Of a stretch of 64,000 nucleotides of DNA, positions 10,802 through 23,277 are shown piece by piece. Under the pieces are notes generated by a model. It was given only the letters and a program-made list of their open reading frames with translations, had not been told where the DNA came from and made no database searches. The DNA comes from Argentina anserina (lineage: Eukaryota; Streptophyta; Magnoliopsida; Rosales; Rosaceae): contig NC_065876.1 in NCBI RefSeq assembly GCF_933775445.1, forward strand, positions 22,134,001 through 22,198,000. The letters run 5' to 3'. Position 1 is the stretch's first letter. Each line of letters begins with the position of its first letter. Position numbers and translations under genes: made by a program.

Positions 10802-11306
10802 AACAAATTGAAGTAGTATTTATAGGCAATTTTTTGGGAGAATTTTGAAATTTTGGGGAATTTTTTACAATTTTTTGGGTTTATTTCCGTTATGATCAAA
10901 TAGTAGCCGTTGCCAATTAATTCTGGCCGTTGGATCGAAATTTCTGATTCAAAATGGAAGGCCCAGATCAATTGGACCGTTGGCCAATCAGCTTGACACG
11001 TGGCAGCCATTCATTGGCTCGCTGTTTTTTTTTGGCGCGTGCAACGCACACGCCTAACATAAAAAAATTCCCCCGTGCCTGACGTCACCCACGGGCGGTG
11101 GGCTCCGCCAGACGATCGAGCAAACGCCGGAGCAAAATTTGCTCGAGCGATCGGACGAGCACCACGGCTGGGTTGACTGGGCGAGCAGCTCGCCTCCTCC
11201 TGCTCGCCGGTGCGAGCCTCCCCTTCTCCTTCTCGAGCTCCTCCGGCTGGTCCCTCCTCCTGCTCGAGCACGCCGGCATATTTGCTCCCCGGTGCGGATG
11301 CTCTTA

Positions 11307-13723
11307 TGTTGCCCACAGGTCCAATTCTAGTGACACTTTCTTGCTTCCATAAAGGACATGAAAAGGTTGTGATAGAATGCCGTACAATTTTCCGATTAAA
11401 CATTTCTTAATCAATGAAAAACAATAGAGCTTGATAATAAATAGAGAAGAAGCAAAGACCGTAGTAAAGTAGTCTTAAAACTCCTTAAGAGAAATTCTGC
11501 CGTGTGACAAATGCACCATGTGTCTGGTGCGACTAGCCACTCAAACTTTGACATGTGTACAATTTATCCATGTTGGTACTACCTGGAAAACCCAAAAATT
11601 TTTTGATCGACTTCTTCTGTTCTTCACCTCCATTCCATGTAAATTTTGCTTCATTCATCCTATCTATTTTTTCTCCCTCTCTTCTCTCTCTTCTCTTAAT
11701 CTTCTTAATCTTCCATTTTCTCAATCCGTCCAATTTGGCCGACAAAAATATGTAGGATCAAATTTTTCACCAGAACACCAACCCAAACGTTCATATTCTT
11801 CATACCCAGATCCAAAGATTCCCATCTTTGGTTTGTTATCCTCATTTTAGATGTTGCCATTCATTTTGTTTCCCACCCAGATAACTTCCCCATTTTTTTT
11901 GCTTTATAAAAATTTGTTCTTGAATTCACCCCCAAATTTTGCTCTTCAATTCAACCCCAAATTTTTGTTCTCTAGTTATATATCTTTCATATTTTACAAT
12001 CTTGTTAACAATTTTGGGTCTTTGAAGGTATTCGTTTGAGCTTTTTTTCTGGGTTTCAAAAAATATTTTGGGGTTTCTTCTTTTCTTTTGGGATTTGGTG
12101 GTTCTACATCAGATTTCATGGAGGTGACAGTGCTTGGCGGGAATAGGCGGAGGCTGTCGGTTCTTGAGGCCTTGTCGGAGGACGAGTTTGGGTCGAGTTT
12201 ACGTCAGCGACGGTGAAGAAGAAACGCAGCAGCGGAGTCAATGATGAGGACGGCTGCGACATCGATGGCAATGGCGTGGCGGTGGGGGGGGGGAGGTGGG
12301 AGAGGGTTGAGGGAAGAGGATGGACGAAATATTGGTGGGGAAGAAGGTGAGGGCGGTGGCGGTGTGGGTTTCAAGGAGGGAAATAGGGGCTTGTCGTCAT
12401 CAGGCGACGTTTGGGAGGAAGAGGTGGCGGAGGAGAAGGGAATTTTGGGAAGTGGAGAGCGGTGAGGAGAGGAAGACGGTGATGGGGTTGGGGGGGTTTG
12501 ATTCGACTGGGAAGAAGGGTTGGTGGAGGAGGTGGTGGTGAGAAGTGGTGGTGGTGGTGAAGCGGAGGAGGAAGAAGATGATCAGAGTGAGAGTGGGAGC
12601 TGCCATTGGAGCTGGAAAAAGCAACTATCCTTTTACTTTGTTTCACTCTAGAGAATCAAAAAAAGTTTGAAACTTTAGAGGCACTGATTGGTTCTTAGAG
12701 TTGAAAATGCAAAGTGAGTGAGGGTTTGAAGGAATGAAAGAATGTTGTTGGTTTGTTTCAGATAAAGAGATGGTGATGGAGATCGATGAGAGAGGGTCTA
12801 CAATCTACATGGTGGTGGGATTTGGTGGTTCTATAGATTTTCATAGATTAGTTCTATTTCAAGTCTTATATCTAAATATTTTCCGAGACTGAGACTCAAA
12901 TAGTGATCTAGGCCCAACATTCAGGCACAATCATATATATAAACAACTATATTGGATATAACACCCCTTATAAGACCCTATTGTTGGAAATATAATTTAT
13001 AGGACTTATGATAGTACAATAAATGGGTTCTAAAATTTACTTAAAAAAAAAGGGTTCTAAAATGAAAACAACACCCCAAAATAAGACTTACTGATATAGT
13101 TCACATCAAATGAAGCGAAACTTATTGTATACACTGGCCGCCCATATGGGCGGGGGATCTTCACCGTCCAATCCGCCGCGTGGACAAAGCGGTAGATGGT
13201 TCAAAAAATTAAAAGTTTCTCCCCATTGGACGGACTTTGGACGGAGTTAGGGTAAGTTGGGGGTGATTAAAGAAAGATTTCTGAAATCTCCGAAGAGATC
13301 ATTCAAACTCTCGAAGTCGTGTTTTTCAATCTGGGTTTTCAAATAGGAAATTGAAGCCTGTCTAGTTTAGATCTATCCATTCGCAGTCAAGATCGACCAA
13401 GATGAGCAGATGTAGATTCTTTGAGGTCCAACGATGAAGGTGGTTTCGGGAGCGTGATCTGGGTTCAAATAGAAAGTGTTGTTAGCGGGAGCGGGGGGAG
13501 CCTATCGAAGCCGCAAATCTCAAAATCAAGTAAGTATTTGATAGGAAAATCCTGGGCTGAGTCTGCTTTTTAAACGCATCCCCAATATTGTGATTTGTGA
13601 AAAATGAATCAATTGTATTGTACAAAGATTGTCTTTGATTCATTCATAGTTTCATTGTCTAGAGTTGGTATAATTTGTTAGGGGACCAGTGCTGCCAATA
13701 TTATGGTTGATATGAATTTGTTA
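11307..13723. other. intergenic with a gene-like GC-rich block, no gene identified
   Basis: 11307-11720 holds nothing recognised. From about 12118 to 12650 composition becomes GC-rich and codon-like on the minus strand. A frame starting at 12624 (MAAPTLTLIIFFLLRF) looks like a signal peptide followed by a His/Pro-rich tract and stops at 12400. The similar-sized frame 12646-12371 is a shifted reading of the same DNA. No family is recognised and no downstream exon is evident; it may be a 5' fragment of a lost gene. 12660-13723 holds nothing recognised apart from a palindromic CCGCCCATATGGGCGG at about 13138-13153. Confidence 0.35.
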
Positions 13724-13736
13724 GGAAACATCGAAA

Positions 13737-14368
13737 ATTCCGGTGGCGGAGGAGCCGACGAAGATTGCGTCCAACATCAACTACCACGCGAATTTCAAGT
13801 TCGAGCCGGAGCAAGCCTACTACGCCACCATCGAGTGCGTCTGATCCAGGTTCACCACCACTCCACTATTTGATTTGATTTTTACTTCGGCCTGTAGGTA
13901 TTGAACTTTTGATTGGGGGAATGTAGTGTTTGAATATTGTTTCTGGTTGTGTAGAATTGGAACGAGACGTACCTGCATTTCCACAACATGAATCCGAAGC
14001 ATACTTACTACTTAATTGTCTTTAAAGTATCTTCAAGGACGAGCCTTGACCAATGCTACTGGGAAGCTTTGAACAAGCTGGCATAAGGGAGCAGATAATC
14101 TAGGAGTTTCGTAGTGGCCTTAAAATTTTCATTTTAATGTTTGTGTCGAGTTTATGTTATTTGTAATTGTTAAAAGTATGGAAAGGAACGGTATTGGTTC
14201 ATTTGGTTGTGTAATGAGTTGTTCAATGATCATGGAAGTACTTTTTTTGTAGGAAAAAGATGTTGCGCTTGGGAATGGTGGCCTGGGAAGGCTTGCTTCA
14301 TGCTTTCTAAAGTCTATGGCGACATTGAATTTGTCGGCTTGGGGATATAGTTTGAGGTACAGATATGA
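13737..14368 (+). pseudogene. PHS2: alpha-1,4-glucan phosphorylase (cytosolic H type) pseudogene, exons 1-3
   Basis: Three exon remnants separated by introns match the N-terminal part of plant starch/alpha-glucan phosphorylase. Piece 1 (13737-13849) reads IPVAEEPTKIASNINYHANF, then KFEPEQAYYAT; it lacks a few codons between NF and KFEPEQ and ends in a TGA. Piece 2 starts at 13955 after GTGTAG and reads WNETYLHFHNMNPKHTYYL, then after a small indel continues in another frame as YLQGRALTNATG and ALNKL. Piece 3 starts at 14253 after TTTTTTGTAG and reads [19 protein letters not shown], then [14 protein letters not shown]. Kept introns show DNA-level duplication, not retroposition. Intact enzymes exceed 800 aa; everything after this point (active site, PLP lysine) is missing. 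The parent degrades cytosolic glucans to glucose-1-phosphate. Confidence 0.85.
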
Positions 14369-16109
14369 CTTGAGTTATGTGAAGTTTTGCGTACTTCGTA
14401 TTTTGTCACTGATACTTTGAAATTATGCAGAAATTTAGTTATTGGAAAGTAGCTTAACTTAGCTTAAGTTGTACACCAACTAGCTTCAACTTTTCAACAC
14501 AACAAGTATGATGCTCATTTTGGGATTATATACAGATTCTTACACTCCTTTGCTTGTTTTAGCTTATTCTGCTTTAGTCTTCACCTACATAAGTGTTATT
14601 GAAAAGGACTCATGTGCAACATATTGGGCATTTGGTTATTCTCAATAGCAGGGCAAGTATAAAGTTGTAGAAGTAGTAGTAATAGGTGCAAGTGAGTTCA
14701 GGCAAGAGAATGATACAATAGCTATCCATTGTGTAGTTGCTACCTAATATATTTGGAATTATGTTTTTCTATATGTTACGGCCTGTAGGCTACTCGATTA
14801 TTGTCTGTGTAGTTTTTTTTACTAACTTGTAGTTCTATATTATATATTGATTGCATCAAATTTACTAGGCTGCATTGAAGCTGATGATTTTGAAAGAGGT
14901 CTGAGTTACATCCTACCCAATTTTCCTGATGATCAGTAGCATGGCTTCTAATTTGTAATACAACTATACACATGTAGGCCTTAAATACAAATTTGGACCT
15001 TTTAATCGGTAATTATGACCTTCTTGAATTGATTGAAGAATATGAGTTAGAGAGGTACATATTTGTCTGTGAAGCAAGAGATGTGCATTGTTCATAACTT
15101 ACACTTTGATAGTGATATTGCTTATTTGAACCATTATCAGGTTGCTCCTCATAATAACCTGTAAAGCTTCATGATTTTTTGATGTACTTCCCATTATGTA
15201 ATTTAGGGTGTCATTTTAGGGTTGTCAGTTATCTTAGTTTTCCATATATGATGATCACCAACATTATTGCAGGAACAAAAGGCTATTGAAAGTGGTTGGC
15301 AATCTCAGTTATTTCACTTAGTGTGTTCATGTACTTTCCTTAGTATAGTGATGGTTGGATGCCCATTTGCTTATTGATGCACACATCATTGATACTTCTG
15401 TGATAGTTATCAGCCTGTTTGTACCCAACTTGACGTTTTACATGAATAAATTCAAAGAACTAAACCAGATTGAAGTGTTTATAATGACCTTGGAATGTTC
15501 AAACATTACATGATACCAGAGTGACGAGTTCGGCTACATTCTGTTCAGCTACAATTTTTTTAATAGGTGTCACTTTCTGATTTGCTGACGACTGTTAAGA
15601 AAGACATGAATATTTTGGACGTAATTTTTGTTGTGTATTTCATCACTATACAAAAACATTGTAAATACGAAGGGGTGAAAATATAGAGGTAATTTGGTGG
15701 GTTAAATTCATATATCTTCGTTTGAACCTCTGGTCGAGACACTTTTGCCCTCCTCCGGCCTTCAGTCGGGATATGAGAGAAAGCTTCAAAGAATCACCCC
15801 TATTCTGGGACTGGTGAGTTTGCTAAGATTTTTTGGGTTTTTTCACCAACACAACGCAATTCAAGATCAATCAATGGCAAGCTGATTATGATGGAAACAG
15901 GAATAAACCTTCACCTTGTCCTTTCTCGTGTGATCTCGATGGTGCTGCTGGAGTTGGTGATCGAAAAGTGAGCATAGACGAATCCATCTATCAGCAGTAG
16001 ACGCCGGTGATGGGTTGTCGACATGGCATCGATCTTAAGTTTTCCATGGGTAACTAGAAGGCTAGGGGCTCGACGGCGGAGCGTGTGCTTGATTCACTAG
16101 TATAAAAGT

Positions 16110-16110
<1 letters not shown>
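14369..16110. other. no gene recognised
   Basis: The remainder may be intronic or flanking DNA carried with the phosphorylase copy, but I found no further phosphorylase exon. A moderately GC-rich patch at 15740-16080 resembles a gene 5' region without a recognisable protein. Confidence 0.35.

Positions 16111-16144
<34 letters not shown>
16111..16144. repeat. (GA)n microsatellite
   Basis: About 17 GA dinucleotides without interruption. Confidence 0.95.
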
Positions 16145-16147
<3 letters not shown>

Positions 16148-16339
16148 TATGATGTTGTAGGGATTTGATGAAAAATAAATGGGCTCGGGTCTTGGGCCTA
16201 CGTTTTTGGGTTAATAAAAGAACTAGGTTTGTCTTCTAAAAACTTATATTGATGTATTAAACATTTTTCGACATTTAAAAACAATTGGTTAGTTAGTTTT
16301 AATGTGTCGGTAATCGAGATTAAAAATCTAAGGTATAAC

Positions 16340-17060
16340 ATGAAGGAATCTTATAAAGGGACATTGTGCGATATTTTTTAATTTAAACTTAATATAAATG
16401 CTATGATACATTAGTAGAAACTTCGGTGATCGATAAACGACAGCGCTAGTTCGGAATATGGTCAATCGGCACCAGTCGATGTGATTGCTATATATATTTA
16501 GGGAACCTGTAAAAAATTCATCCGATTTGAACATCATTTAATCGTCCGTAGCTACGGTCAACCCAAAAATAGATGATTTTACATATTAAAATCTCATTAA
16601 CCGGGGCCTTCCCAAATGAGTTTTCTCGTGCGACCGCGCACGGTTAGTGACAAAAAACAGGTGATTACAAATATGCAAACAAATTTCTTCATTCGCATTC
16701 TGATAATTGGTCCTCTCTTAGGGCATATTAGTAGTTTTTTAGTTTACCGGAAATTTTGACAGTCAAACGATGTCTAAATTGGATGAAATTTTTACAAGGT
16801 CCCTAAATATATATATTGATAACATCGGCTGGTGTCGATCGGTTTCGGGAAGTTTACTTTATATAAGTGCTTCATAATGAGATAGTTTTATTTTAAACGT
16901 AATATAAAGTTTATGATACATTAGTGAAGCTTCGGTGATCGACAACTCCAGTTTGAAATATGGTTGATCGACATCAGTTTATGTGATCGGTATATATATT
17001 TAGGAATCCCGTGTAAGATTCGTCCGATTTGAACATCATTTGACCGTCCATAGCTAGGGT
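16340..17060. repeat. satellite-like family B, about 1.4 units of ~500 bp
   Basis: The landmarks TATGATACATTAGT, CGGTGATCGA and TATATATATTTAGGGA recur about 509 bp apart (near 16390/16910 and 16490/16995). The same units fill 23520-25480. The array passes directly into family A near 17060, after the motif ACCGTCCATAGCTA. Confidence 0.8.
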
Positions 17061-19340
17061 GAATTTCGTACCGTACCTATATTTTAGTTTGACGATCACA
17101 TCCAACGGTCGGAGTTCAATTTTGAGAATATTAATCACATGAATCACAACGTGCCTACTAATGTGGCATAACTTTTGTATTATGTTATATGTAAATCTAC
17201 TTGTTTATAAACTAACTATACTGAGAAATTAAAATTTTAAAAAAAAAATCCACTATAGGATATCGTCACCATAGTGTACTATAGTAGTGGTATAAAATTC
17301 ATCAGTTTTCGCTAACATTAGGATCTCGATCCAAACAATTAGCTCTTTGTTTCTCATTTATTCCTAAGGGCGGCTTTGTAGTCTAAATATAATTATTCAC
17401 AAAAGTTACATGACTAGAGAGAGGAGGTCAATAAGAGTGTGTAGTAATTTTGTCGTATTTCGTATGGTAGCTATATTTCAGTGTGACGATCACATCTAAT
17501 GGTTGGAGTTTGATTTTGTGAATTTTTGTCACGTGAAACACATGTCTACTACTGTAGCAAAACCTTTATATTTTGTTTTGTGGAAATCTGTATGTTTACA
17601 AACTAACTGCATTGCCTAAATAAAATTTAAAAAAATCAACCGTAGGATATCCTCGCCATAGTGTACTATAGTCGTGATAGAAAACTCATAATGTTTCGCT
17701 AATGTTTGGGTCTCGATCTACACATTTAGTTCATTATTTCTCATTTCTTTTAAGGGCGGCTGTGTAATCCAAATATAATTGTCTGTAAAATTTTATATGA
17801 CTAGATAGAGCGCGTCACTGATAGCACATAGTAATTTTGGCATATTTTTTCAGAAACTTGAGCTATTTTTAAAAAGTTTTTAAAGGTGCGAAATCAATTA
17901 AAAATGAAACACAAAATGAGGTGGACAAATGGGTGGCCAAAAGTTGTGCCACGTGTTCTTTGTTGGACTTTTACTTATTCTCAAATGATTATAGGTCTTC
18001 TTATCATCATTGAAACTAGCTCCGACATTCAAAAAATTGTCCGAAAATTACCAGGGTCTCATGATAAGCCGTTCTATTGATGCATGTGAAAAATTTTAAA
18101 TAGTTTTTACCGCGCACAGGGCTCCCATAGGGATGTATTATGTTAATTAGGGTTGACCAATAGATCAAAACCCGAACTAAGATGAAAGTCAGTGAATTTC
18201 GTACGGTAACCATGTTTCAGTGTGATGATCACATCTAACGGTTAGAGTTTGATTTTGTGAATTTCAGTCGCGTGAAACACAACATGTCTACTACTGTAGC
18301 ATAACATGTATATTTTGTTTTGTGGAAATCTGTATGTTTACAAACTAACTACACTGCCTAAATAAAATTTAAAAAAAATCAGCCGTAGGATATCCTTGCC
18401 ATAGTGTACTATAGCCGTGATAGAAAACTCATAATGTTTCGCTAATGTTTGGGTCTCGATCTACACATTTAGTTCATTATTTCTCATTTCTTCCTAAGGG
18501 CGGCTGTGTAACCCGAATATAATTGTCCATAAAATTTTATATGACTAGATAGAGTGTGTTACTGACAGCGCGTAGTAATTTTGACATATTTTTTCAGACA
18601 CTTGAGCTATTTTTAAAAAGTTTTTAAATGTGCGAAATCAATTGAAAATGAAACACAAAATAAGGTGGACAAATGGATGGCTACAGTTGCGCTACATGTC
18701 TTTTCTTGGACTTTTGGCTATTTCAAATAAATTTGAAATCTTATTAGAATCATAAAAATAATTCCAATGCTCTAAAAATTCTCCAAAATTAGTATGGTCT
18801 CATTATAATCTGCTTTATCGACACATGTAAAACATTTGAAATAGTTTTAATCACGCACACGGCTCCATTTTTAGAGAGGTATTGTGTTAATTAGGGTTGA
18901 GTACGTATATCGAGATCAGAACGAAGACAAAAATGAGTGAATTTCATACCGTATGCATATTTTAGTGTCGCGATCACATCCAACCGTTGGAGTTTGAATT
19001 TATGAATTCTAGTCACGTGAATTACAACGTGTCTATTATTGTTGTATAACCTTTGTTCTAGGTTAGATGTAAATGTGTGTGTTTATGAACTAACTATATT
19101 GAGGAAACAAAATTTGAAAAAACCGATTGTAGGATATTGTTAGTTTAGCGTACTATAACCATGGTAAAAGAATCATTAATTTCAATTGCAATTGGATGTT
19201 GAACCGATGGGTTAACTATTTGTACTTCATACCTTACTAAGGGAGGTTGTGTTGTGCGAATATAAATATCCTTAAACTCTTTTATATGGGTGGGTATAGC
19301 GCATCATCAAGTGTGAATTTTTGTATAATTTTATGGATAC
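17061..19340. repeat. satellite-like family A, first block (units ~730-750 bp)
   Basis: Each unit carries GAATTTCGTACCGTA or a variant, then CGATCACATCCAACGGT, a GTGTACTATAG stretch, TTTCTCATTTATTCCTAAGG and AATTAGGGTTGACC. Unit starts are near 17068, 17455, 18193 and 18935; the first spacing (about 385 bp) is an internally deleted unit. The 17455 and 18193 units are far more alike (about 90-95% by eye over 17512-17760 versus 18252-18500) than others, pointing to a recent local duplication in an old array. No ORF of note. Confidence 0.8.
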
Positions 19341-20980
19341 TATAGCTATATTAAATTCTTTAATCATAAAAAAAATAAAAGTAAACTTTTGGACATGATT
19401 TTTATTTGGGATTCAATTAGTTTAAGTTTAACATTGTTAGTATTGATGTTCGTGCATGTAAAGATCGGCTGAGATCATTTTAAAATTCTTAGTGCAATTA
19501 CACCTTGGTGCCTAGAATAAAATTTCCTTAAATCAATCTTCATAAACCTTATTTCTTCTTAGTTTGTATCCCCAGTATTTATATTAATAACGCTTTAGAC
19601 CTATTACGCTATTTCCGAGTTTCCAGTTCATAATTCATTATATCTTTCGTCTTACATGAATGTTGTTTTTCATCTTATATAATTTATATATACTCAATAC
19701 CTTTAATACAATAGTCTACAATACAAGCACCTGGTATCAAACAGATCCAGGACTGTTTGATCCAAGAGAAATTAATCCAACCTAATTTTCTGATGACTGA
19801 CAAATGAATTCATCTACTCCCGTGTTTTCTTAAATCCCTTTGTTCTCTGAATATCTATTTCCCTGACACACATATACTTAGTTAATATTTCCTCATTCCT
19901 TTCACCATTCACCATCCCGAAGCTTTATAAGATATACATGTTTTTAAACTGCTACTATGAACCAAACCTAACCAGACTGTTGAGGTTGACGATGGTTCTT
20001 ACGATGTCGGCGGTACCTCCGACTCCAGCCTGGTATCTCAATACAGTTTGATTATATTTATGGTGCTTCTAAGCACTTCAATTACTTCAGTTGTTACCTG
20101 ACGACCCATGCCATGCCATTAATATATGCAGCCAATGAATGGGGTCATATAGCTGCACGTGGTTTGTACCGTCTCTGCTCAACCATAATTGGAGGGGTAC
20201 GGCTCTTGTCAATTCATCTCTTTAGGGTTTCAAAACAGAGGATACAACACCACCTATACCCATTCCCAACCCTCCCCTCCGACACGTGTCACGTTCTTCA
20301 GTGCCTCACACAAAACAAAGTAACAATTATATGTTTTTAGTTGTACCCCTTTCATCATTTCATTTACATTTTCAATCCCCCTGACACCAATGCCGGCCAT
20401 ACGTCAGAGTTGGAGTACAACCAGTTCCATTTCAACTGTTGGTGTGTTTTCAAAGTTTGTCACTACTAGTTTCGAGTAGTTTCATATGTGGTTGTCTATC
20501 CCACTACCCCGAAAATTCGCTCACCTCGCTTACGTGGTATGATAACAACCACTTCTTTCAGTCAGTGTCTGTGCTGACGTTAGTCAGTTTAGGCCGGTGA
20601 CCGTTTGCTTCAAAATAGGTGGAGGGTAAAAAAAATCAAAAAGTTGTAGTGTTGTAGTACTCTCTCATTGAAACCCATACAGTCAGAAACTGTAGAACTC
20701 TCTCTCTCATTGAGCTTATGAAGTTGTAATCTTCAACGTTACAAATCTCAATAACAAGATTGAAAATGAAGAAACTAGATCAACAAAAACATTAAATGGA
20801 TTACCTGATTGTGTAAATTACCTGATTTGAAGTTAGTATTCGTTAATAATATTGAAGTTAATTTTATTTGTTAATAATAGTTATTTATGGATTTGAAGAA
20901 GATAAATATGTTTTAAAATAGAAAAGATAGACGATAATGTTTTTAAATAAATAAATAAAAATTAAACGTTAAATGCCATC
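19341..20980. other. no gene recognised
   Basis: AT-rich to mixed composition. A TGGTATCAAACAGATCC string near 19733 recalls a retrotransposon primer-binding site but lacks supporting LTRs. 19970-20640 is less AT-rich, without a recognisable protein. Confidence 0.35.
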
Positions 20981-21460
20981 ATAATAGTAATATTTAGATT
21001 TGGTTACAATTTTAAATAGTTTCATTAATATTTGGGCCTTGATCAAGAGATAGTAGATGGCACACATCGTACGTCTATAAGAGCAGCTACTTCCTCCCAA
21101 ATATGAAAATTTATACATTTTTATATAGTTGAATAGATTGCACTATTTTGAGAGCATGTTCATTTTTATTTATTTTTCGAACACTTAAGCAAATTATTTA
21201 TTTTATTTTCAGAAGTCTTTAAATGAACAAAAAGTTAAAAATTGTCACGTGGGACTTTTTTGACTGCACAAATATTTTCTTTTTGGGTGACTTTAATTTT
21301 CTTTAGCATAAAAAAAATTCCCACAAATAGCTCTCAATTTCAAAAAAAAATCTCTAAAAAAAGTACGGCCTCAGATGCCCTCTATCCAGATGTATAAAAA
21401 TTTATAAATACTTATGTTCAAGTGACACGGCTCCCCATAAGGATGAAAAATGCTACATAA
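20981..21460. repeat. strongly diverged family A unit
   Basis: The order of landmarks (AATAGTTTCATTAATATTTG, GGCCTTGATCAAG, TTCGAACACTTAAGC, GTCTTTAAATGAAC, CACGTGGGAC, CTCCCCATAAGGATG) follows family A, but identity is low. This is an old solitary copy. Confidence 0.45.
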
Positions 21461-22254
21461 TGTAAAATCTTAAAAGATATGGGAACTGTGATAGGAACAT
21501 CTTCGAGGAACTAACATCGTGATGCTAAGACATTGAATACACATAGGTAGTTATGGTGCCATAGTTACAATTGTACTTGATAATTTTGTTTCTATTAGGC
21601 GCTTGTAGTGTCATTTAAATTAAGTCATAGATTAGGGTTGTGCGACCATGGCCGGTACAGTATATTTTGGATGCCTAGTTCAAAATATATTTTCAGTCAC
21701 TATGTTCGTTAAGTACTTTTATGGATTGTGTTAAAAAAAAGATATAGTAAACCTCTATAAATGAATAATATGGGAGCGGAAGAAATTATTACTTTAACGA
21801 GATAAACTATTATCGATAAACGAATAATTTAATCATATATCGATAAATATATAAATAATTATTTTATAAAAGGTTTTATTGTTATTTGAGCTGAATTGAT
21901 GTTAGTCGTTTACGATCACTAATATGTCTATTTTAAGCTATGGTCTATATTCAGTCACATTCCAAAAATGGTGAAATTTTTTTCATGTCTAAAAATAACT
22001 TTAAAATGATATGTTTAAATAATTAATTTCCTTACTTCGTATTATGAATTTTATTCACTATTCATTTAACAGATTTTTTGGATTGTATTAAATTAATTAT
22101 TAATTTATAATATATATTCAATGAGACCTACATAGATTCAAAAAAAAAACTTATCTTATGAATTTAGCAAAGTTCCTAGTAATATATACCAGTCTGAGTC
22201 GGGGCCAGATGAAGTTATTATATAATCGAGGAAAGTAATTAATCAAATATTCAT
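21461..22254. other. AT-rich, nothing recognised
   Basis: Very AT-rich spacer with no coding or repeat structure that I can identify. Confidence 0.4.
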
Positions 22255-22480
22255 CTATGAAGGTTCAAATGTAGTTAAATATATATCATGACAAGATGAT
22301 GAGAGAGAGAGAGATAAAATAAATTGTGATAACAAAATAGCATAGACCCACAAAATATTAAAGAAAGTGTCACACAAAAATAGATATGAGACATCAAAAT
22401 TAAAAATGTAAACTATAAGAGTCGAACCCCTTCTCAAAAAACATAAATCTTTGATTACCAATTGAACAAGACACTAACTT
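22255..22480 (-). mobile_element. tRNA-derived SINE-like element
   Basis: Read on the minus strand from about 22480, the head has an A-box-like TTGTTCAATTGGTAATCA and about 35 bases later a B-box-like GGGGTTCGACTCT, the internal promoter layout of a tRNA. About 160 bp of unrelated AT-rich body follow, including a CT-repeat. No acceptor stem or CCA context is seen, so it is not a functional tRNA gene. Target-site duplications were not identified. Confidence 0.45.
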
Positions 22481-23277
22481 ATGTTTTAGTAACAATCACA
22501 AAAAAAAATTATATATATATATATATATATTGATTCTTATATAATATAAAACCCATGGGAAGCCCCGAGGCCATGTGCACCGCACATTTAGAACACCCCA
22601 TGGCCTGCCCCTGTGTGCAGTTGTGAGGGTTATTAATAAAATGAGGATAGCAAAATAAATAGTGCGTTTCACCTAGATTACAACTTTAATAATAATTGAT
22701 AATTATAGGGTTGTAGCCTTGTAGGGCAATTTATATTACGGAAAAATTTAAATAGTAACATAGTTTACATGAGGTAGTAAGTAAGGTCGTAAAAAATACA
22801 TTGCTACTTATAGTTAATGGACAGTACAAAAGTTCTCATAAATTGAACGAGGGTAAATAGTTTGCGGTAATTGGTTAATACATTTCCTTATTATTCAAAA
22901 TTTGATAGTTGAAGGAAGAAGATGTTCTTAAAAGTAATTTCAGAACTGCTGAAAGAGGGCACATTTGTAATTACAATTGCAAACCTGACATTAGGAAATG
23001 TATATAGCATGCGATACTTAAGCCAACATCGGAAAATCAAAATCTTATCGGAAACAGACCTCGAAGGAAACTGAATCCTGCTTTCCAATCATTGGAACAA
23101 ATAATAGGGGGTTGTCGGTAGTACAACTGCTGGATTGTGAAGAGAGCTGAGCATGCTTTCTGATTTGGAGTCAATCTATTGTTTAAAATGAACCCTCTAA
23201 TTTATTTTACATCAATTTGTTTCGGTATCACAAGATGAAGAAGCCTGAGAAGGAATTGGTTTAGTTAGTGGGTTCGT
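22481..23277. other. no gene recognised
   Basis: Contains a (TA)n tract at about 22509-22531 and otherwise AT-rich unique sequence. Confidence 0.4.

Larger units (their letters stand above)
8695..11303. mobile_element. PIF/Harbinger DNA transposon, 2609 bp, TTA TSD
   Basis: The element is bounded by perfect inverted ends: GAGCATCCGCACC at 8695 and its complement ending at 11303. The 3-bp target duplication TTA is at 8692-8694 and 11304-11306, as expected for PIF/Harbinger. Subterminal regions carry repeated near-palindromes (TTGCTYAAGCAA on the left; TTTGCTCGAGC-type on the right) that could be transposase-binding sites. It has the two-gene layout of the superfamily: a truncated transposase reading right (9193-9580) and a Myb-like ORF1 reading left (9672-10801). 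Both are broken, so the copy is non-autonomous. The right 300 bp (11010-11300) is strongly GC-rich compared with the rest. Confidence 0.9.

Noticed and set aside
11011..11410. Several ORFs of 63-130 aa on both strands
   Set aside because: GC-rich right end of the Harbinger element; repeated GAGC/GCTC motifs give Arg/Ser/Leu-rich frames without domain similarity.
12371..12646. 91-aa His/Pro-rich minus-strand ORF
   Set aside because: Shifted reading of the same codon-like block; low-complexity composition, no domain.
19723..19760. TGGTATCAAACAGATCC resembling an initiator-Met-tRNA primer-binding site
   Set aside because: It has mismatches to the usual TGGTATCAGAGC and no paired LTRs or polypurine tract could be found.
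22400..22480. Possible tRNA gene
   Set aside because: A- and B-box-like motifs exist, but stems cannot be formed; better explained as a tRNA-derived SINE head.
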